Assembly: GCF_001428825.1 (NCBI RefSeq)
Contig: NZ_LMIT01000010.1
Span: 750,586 to 814,585, forward strand
Direction: 5' to 3'
Length of the DNA: 64,000 nt
Origin: Nocardioides sp. Root240
GTDB taxonomy: Bacteria > Actinomycetota > Actinomycetes > Propionibacteriales > Nocardioidaceae
Of this stretch, positions 60,483 through 64,000 are shown piece by piece (within the stretch, counting starts at the first letter, position 1; each line of letters starts with the position of its first letter). A program made the translations under genes and the position numbers. Under the pieces are notes generated by a model. The model had not been told where the DNA came from. It made no database searches and worked only from the letters and a program-made list of their open reading frames with translations.

Positions 60483-61394
60483 ATGGGTTGGGTTGCCGCC
60501 GCGGCCTCGGGCGTCGCAGCGACGGTCGGCGTCGCCACCTTCGCGCTCGGGACGCTGGGATCCGACGACGTCGGCGACCAGTCGGTCTGGATCGACGGTC
60601 CGCTCGCGGGCACGCAGGTCGCGCCGGGGGCGGTCGTTGTGAGCGCTCACGCGACGGCCGAGACCCCGATCGACGACCTGGTGCTGGAGGTCGACGGCGA
60701 GCAGGTCGCCGAGGCCGGGGACGTGGAGCGCAACGGCAAGCTCGTGTTCGCGACGTTCGACTGGGACGCGGCCGCCGGCGAGCACACGCTCGTCGTGCTG
60801 CGCGACGGGGACCACGACGCCCGGTCGGCCGAGCGGCTGGTCTACGTCGGCGTGCCCGGCGTGCCCGCGCCGTCCGCCTCCCCGACGCCCTCCGCCTCGG
60901 CCACCCCGTCCGCCTCGCCCAGCGCGTCGGAGACCCCCACGGAGTCCGCGAGCCCGACCGAGAGCGTGTCGCCGACCGAGACGACCGCGACCCCCGAACC
61001 CTCGGACCCGACGACCCGGCCGACCAGGAAGCCGCCGACGACACCGACGACGAAGCCCACCCCGACGGCCGATCCGCCGACGCTCGATCGCGCAGGGATG
61101 TCGTCGGTCTCCGGGGAGCTGAAGGTCTACCAGTTCGCCGGGTGTCCCTACGTCGTGACCGTCACGGCACTGACCACCAACGCGACGAGGGTCCGCGCGA
61201 TCGTCAGCGGCACCGGGGCGTCGTTCAACCTCGCCGACCAGGGCGGCGGCGCGTGGTCCGGCACCATCACGTCGGGCTACGACGCCAGCCAGGTCGGCAG
61301 CCACACGGTCACGCTCGAGGCGACCGGCCCCGGCGGGAAGGTCAGCAGGTCGGCGGGGACCCTGGACATCCGGGCCGGCTGCCCGAAGGACTGA
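60483..61394 (+). CDS. Ig-like surface protein with Ser/Thr/Pro-rich stalk
   Basis: A 303-residue exported protein: a hydrophobic N-terminus (A-A-A-S-G-V-A-A-T-V-G-V-A-T-F-A), an Ig-like domain (~30-120; V-W-I-D-G-P ... H-T-L-V-V-L-R-D-G-D), a low-complexity stalk of Pro/Ser/Thr repeats (~125-205), and a second Ig-like domain with two cysteines. Domain content resembles parts of its divergent neighbour, which suggests a common surface role. No sorting motif is seen. Confidence 0.72.
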   Translation: MGWVAAAASGVAATVGVATFALGTLGSDDVGDQSVWIDGPLAGTQVAPGAVVVSAHATAETPIDDLVLEVDGEQVAEAGDVERNGKLVFATFDWDAAAGEHTLVVLRDGDHDARSAERLVYVGVPGVPAPSASPTPSASATPSASPSASETPTESASPTESVSPTETTATPEPSDPTTRPTRKPPTTPTTKPTPTADPPTLDRAGMSSVSGELKVYQFAGCPYVVTVTALTTNATRVRAIVSGTGASFNLADQGGGAWSGTITSGYDASQVGSHTVTLEATGPGGKVSRSAGTLDIRAGCPKD

Positions 61395-61403
61395 GCCGCC
61401 GGC

Positions 61404-62414
61404 TCAGCGCGAGGTCCCGAGCACCCCGACACCCTTCGCGGTGCCGGCCTCCGTGCACCTGCTCGACAGGTCGCACACGTGCACCGTCGTCTGCTGCGCG
61501 CCGTCCGGGCCGGTCACGGTGACCACCTCGAGCCGCTCGTCGTCGAGCATCGCCACGTCGAAGACGTCGTCCGGCAGGTCGACCTGCGCGACCCGCTTGC
61601 CCGTCGCGGCATCGAGCACGTTGACCTGCTTCGGCATCCCCTCCGGCCGGGTCGAGGCGAGGGTGACCACCCGCGTCCCGTCCGGCGAGTACGGCGATGC
61701 CGCGCCCAGACCGCCCGGGCACGAGCGCCACAGGTCCGGCTCCTCCTGGGCAGGGCCACCGAGCACGCAGTCCTGGGAGAGCCCGACCCGGAGGCCGACG
61801 TACCGGCTGCGGTCGGGGGCGAACCGGCCGTCCCCGATGTCGCGGCCGACCATGGTCAGGTCGGTGCCGTCGAGGTTCGAGCGGTAGTACGTCGTGCCGA
61901 CCGGCGACCAGCCCGTGATCACCGCGTCGCCGTCGAAGAGGGCCGTCCCCTCGGGCGATCCGGGGTCCGGCGGCGGTGCGACCCTGGTGGTGTCGCCGGA
62001 CGTGAGGTCGGTGACGACGTAGCTCTCGCCATCCGGACCGAGACCGACGTGGTGGGTGCCGTGGGCGTCGATGTCGCCGTACCCGTTGGTCTCCGCGAGC
62101 ACGGCGACCGAGCCGTCGGGGTCGACACGCAGCACCCGCGGCTTCGCATGGGTGCCGTCCGGCATGTCCTGGAGGACCCAGTGGTCGTCGATCCGCTCGA
62201 GGCCGGTGACGAACCCGACGCCCTCCAGAGGTACGACGGTGTCGCCGTCGTGGAGCTCGGTGGAGGTCGTCCACAGCGGCTGGGCGAGCGTCGTCCCCGC
62301 GGTCTTGTCGTCGGCGCCGTCGTCGGCGCCGACCGTGAGCGCCGTACCCGCACCGCCGGCGATGCCGATCACGGCCGCCACGGTCAGGACCACGCCCGCA
62401 CGCCGGTCGATCAC
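61404..62414 (-). CDS. Exported beta-propeller-like protein
   Basis: A 336-residue protein with an N-terminal membrane segment (V-V-L-T-V-A-A-V-I-G-I-A-G-G-A-G). A series of strands of the TolB/WD-like propeller type follows (for example V-L-R-V-D-P-D-G-S-V, S-P-D-G-T-R-V-V-T-L-A). There are cysteine pairs toward the C-terminus. No catalytic motif. GTG at 62414 overlaps the stop of the preceding gene (GTGA). The shared G-I-A-G-G-A-G segment and layout mark it as a paralogue of that gene. Confidence 0.68.
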   Translation of the reverse strand: MIDRRAGVVLTVAAVIGIAGGAGTALTVGADDGADDKTAGTTLAQPLWTTSTELHDGDTVVPLEGVGFVTGLERIDDHWVLQDMPDGTHAKPRVLRVDPDGSVAVLAETNGYGDIDAHGTHHVGLGPDGESYVVTDLTSGDTTRVAPPPDPGSPEGTALFDGDAVITGWSPVGTTYYRSNLDGTDLTMVGRDIGDGRFAPDRSRYVGLRVGLSQDCVLGGPAQEEPDLWRSCPGGLGAASPYSPDGTRVVTLASTRPEGMPKQVNVLDAATGKRVAQVDLPDDVFDVAMLDDERLEVVTVTGPDGAQQTTVHVCDLSSRCTEAGTAKGVGVLGTSR

Positions 62415-63109
62415 GACGCGCTCCCCAGCACGAGGTTGCCCTCGGCCTCGAGCAGCGTCGTGCAGGTGCCGGTCGCGACCTTGCAGCGGCGGAGCGCCAC
62501 CTTCGCCGTACCGTCGCTGCCGGTGGCGACGTAGACCGTGGCGTCGTCGGCTCCCCATGCGGCGGCGAGGCGGTAGCCGCCGGGGTCGAAGCGGTGGACG
62601 ACCTCGCCGGTGCCGGCGTCGCGGACCACCAGCTCGGACGGCGGCGGCCCGTCGTCGACGAGCATCCCGGTCAGCAGCAGGTCGCCCGAGGGCGACCGGG
62701 GCGCCCAGGCCGCGGGGCCGGACTCCCCGTCGGTCGCGGCCTCGCGCTCCTCCTCGCCCGGTACGCCGGTCGGCCGCGTCGTCCCGTCGTCGGCGACGTG
62801 GACGGCCTTCAGTGCGTCGGTGTCGCCGCTCGAGACGAGCACGTAGCCGTCGCCGTCGTGCTCCACGGCGACGACGAGGTCGGCGTCCACGCCGTCCGCC
62901 TCCACCTCCGAGTCGCCGTCGTGGATGGTGCCGTGGAGGAAGTAGAGCGGCCCGTCGCCGGCCGGACCGGAGGCGTCGACCGGGGTCGTGTCGCGGACCT
63001 TAACGTCGCTCCCACCGGTGTCGTCGCCCGAGGCGAGGGCGTAGCCCGCGCCGCCGGCGATGCCGAGGGCAGCGGCGGCGGTGACGGAGGCGATCGCGAG
63101 ACGGTTCAT
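62411..63109 (-). CDS. Exported protein, paralogue of the downstream propeller-like protein
   Basis: A 232-residue protein: signal/anchor segment (S-V-T-A-A-A-A-L-G-I-A-G-G-A-G-Y-A-L) then an acidic extracellular domain with strand repeats (Y-F-L-H-G-T-I-H-D-G-D, A-T-V-Y-V-A-T-G-S-D-G). A C-R-C-like cysteine pair (R-R-C-K-V-A-T-G-T-C) lies near the end. Function unknown. Coupled by a four-base overlap to the gene at 61404-62414. Confidence 0.66.
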   Translation of the reverse strand: MNRLAIASVTAAAALGIAGGAGYALASGDDTGGSDVKVRDTTPVDASGPAGDGPLYFLHGTIHDGDSEVEADGVDADLVVAVEHDGDGYVLVSSGDTDALKAVHVADDGTTRPTGVPGEEEREAATDGESGPAAWAPRSPSGDLLLTGMLVDDGPPPSELVVRDAGTGEVVHRFDPGGYRLAAAWGADDATVYVATGSDGTAKVALRRCKVATGTCTTLLEAEGNLVLGSAS

Positions 63110-63143
63110 GACGGGTGGGATGCGCGCGGGCGCGCTTTGGTTG

Positions 63144-63794
63144 TCAGCCTCGCAGGAACTGCGGCGCCAGGCCCGCACCCACGGCCGCGAGGTGCTCGAC
63201 CAGCTGGTCGGTGTCGGCCTCGATCAGGCCCGAGCGCCAGGCCAGCATGGTCTCCACGAAGCCGCCGATGCCGGTGAGCACGGCGACCCGGAAGCCGACC
63301 TCGTCGATGTCGTCGCGCAGGTAGGGGCGGGCCAGGTCGATCATCAGGGTCACCGCCAGCTGGATGGTCTCGCGTCGGCGCTGCTCGAGGACCGCGCTGC
63401 CCGCGTGGTCGCCGAAGACGATCTGCGCGCGCTGCGGCTCGTCACCGATGTGGTGGACGACGGCCGACAGCGCGGCGTGCAGCTGGTCGAGCGGGCCCTC
63501 GTCGGCGTGCGGCGCGATGGCCGCCAGCATCATGGCCAGGGTCTCGTCGCGCATCTGGTCCCAGAGCGTGGCGAGCAGGGCGTCGCGGTCGGAGAAGCTC
63601 TCGTAGAAGTACCGGTCGGTGAGACCGGCCCGCGCACAGACGCCGCGCATCGTGACCGCGGCCCAGCCGCTCTCCTGCCAGATCTCGAGGGCGGCGGCGA
63701 CCAGGGCCTCACGGCGCTCGCTGCGGCGTTGCTCGGCCGACTTCCCGCCGTACCGGCGACGAGGAGCGGGCGCTGCGGCCGCTGCATTTTCCAC
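63144..63794 (-). CDS. TetR-family transcriptional regulator
   Basis: A 216-residue TetR regulator: helix-turn-helix near residues 25-70 (M-R-G-V-C-A-R-A-G-L-T-D-R-Y-F-Y-E-S-F) and a helical ligand domain. GTG at 63794 was chosen because it gives the normal N-terminal length; further upstream the frame enters the direct repeats at 63809-63853. It is divergent from a hydrolase-like gene cut by the window edge, its probable target. Confidence 0.85.
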   Translation of the reverse strand: MENAAAAAPAPRRRYGGKSAEQRRSERREALVAAALEIWQESGWAAVTMRGVCARAGLTDRYFYESFSDRDALLATLWDQMRDETLAMMLAAIAPHADEGPLDQLHAALSAVVHHIGDEPQRAQIVFGDHAGSAVLEQRRRETIQLAVTLMIDLARPYLRDDIDEVGFRVAVLTGIGGFVETMLAWRSGLIEADTDQLVEHLAAVGAGLAPQFLRG

Positions 63795-63808
63795 GGGTAC
63801 ATCTTGAC

Positions 63809-63853
63809 GGCATGTGCCTTCAGAATGCAATCTGCAGGCATGCGCCTTCAGAA
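63809..63853. promoter_or_regulatory. Direct-repeat operator between TetR and the divergent gene
   Basis: Two 17-base copies of GGCATG[T/C]GCCTTCAGAA (63809-63825 and 63837-63853), 28 bases apart, flank TGCAATCTGCA. Each copy contains a near-palindromic GGCATG[T/C]GCC core. The second copy includes the ATG at 63840 of the divergent gene. The natural reading is a pair of TetR sites that overlap both starts. Confidence 0.65.
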
Positions 63854-64000
63854 ACAGGCCCGTGGCTCGGTGCGGAGCCGGATCGCGGCCGAGGCCACGG
63901 CCCGGACCCTGCGCCCGCTGACCGCCTTCGTCCCCGCCAACCGGTACGGCGTGCGCTTCGCGCGGCACCTGGTCGCCGGCAGCCTCGCCGTGTTCGGCCC
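63840..64000 (+). CDS. N-terminal fragment of a probable alpha/beta hydrolase (cut by the window edge)
   Basis: An open frame from ATG 63840 runs to the edge (53 codons visible). The pattern R-S-R-I-A-A-E-A-T-A-R-T-L-R-P-L-T-A-F-V-P-A-N resembles the leader of actinobacterial lipase/esterase-type alpha/beta hydrolases. The GTG at 63870 is an alternative start. The catalytic part is outside the window, so the family call is tentative. Confidence 0.5.
   Translation, partial: MRLQKQARGSVRSRIAAEATARTLRPLTAFVPANRYGVRFARHLVAGSLAVFG

Noticed and set aside
57613..60642. A 1009-codon open frame on the plus strand
   Set aside because: It is the antisense shadow of the surface-protein gene (57550-60381), with composition typical of GC-rich reverse frames and no signal, start site or family motif.

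Overview
The window comes from a high-GC actinomycete, most likely a Nocardioides relative. This is an inference from the company of genes: a proteasome activator of the Bpa/PafE type, DUF5926, DUF6457 and DUF4446 proteins, a WXG-type secretion substrate pair, and many leaderless genes.

The window splits into two parts near position 32,200. The left part (1-32,200) looks like an accessory catabolic island. It reads as less GC-rich than the right part, and its genes mostly carry Shine-Dalgarno sites. It ends with a tyrosine integrase (30653-32083) facing the 3' end of a tRNA-Arg(ACG) gene (32221-32293). Its core is a run of minus-strand genes from 25621 down to 1553. These encode an Opp-type ABC transporter (17665-23552), two ester hydrolases (14981-17634), an AEC-family transporter, an aldo/keto reductase, and a CoA-thioester pathway. 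The pathway has a citrate-lyase-like enzyme, a family III CoA-transferase, an acyl-CoA dehydrogenase, an SDR, a DUF35/thiolase-like pair, an enoyl-CoA hydratase, an acyl-CoA carboxylase reduced to a fused relic, a 2-hydroxyacid dehydrogenase, a glycerate kinase and an IclR regulator. An MHS-type permease lies at the left edge. Three complete copies and one edge-truncated copy of a 17-bp inverted-repeat motif, (G)TNYC-N7-GGNAC, sit before the IclR gene, the catabolic operon, the ABC transporter and the permease, which suggests one regulon. The plausible reading is uptake of an ester or acid, hydrolysis, CoA activation, oxidation and carbon-carbon cleavage, with a C2/C3 fragment leaving through glycerate. 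The substrate is unknown. Between 24 and 30 kb lie an oxidoreductase pair with an XRE regulator, a TetR regulator with two tandem palindromic operators, and a carboxylesterase operon.

The right part (32,200-64,000) is chromosomal backbone. It holds two tRNA-Ser genes, serS, pheA, arcA, bpa, a mobA-like gene, a nitrilase, a PAP2/diacylglycerol-kinase fusion, a WXG protein pair with a lipoprotein, a cyclic-nucleotide receptor next to a class III cyclase, a Ser/Thr kinase divergent from an ECF sigma factor, several cell-surface proteins, and a TetR regulator at the right edge with direct-repeat operators. Nine start codons here lie 6-7 bases after a TAnnnT hexamer, so they are probably leaderless. 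Three intergenic spaces hold elaborate palindromic repeats (42157-42252, 52106-52233, 57379-57567). The last looks like an insertion flanked by a 20-bp duplication that includes the stop codon of the neighbouring gene.

Start sites were chosen by eye from Shine-Dalgarno sites, -10 boxes, gene overlaps and family length. No database search was possible.
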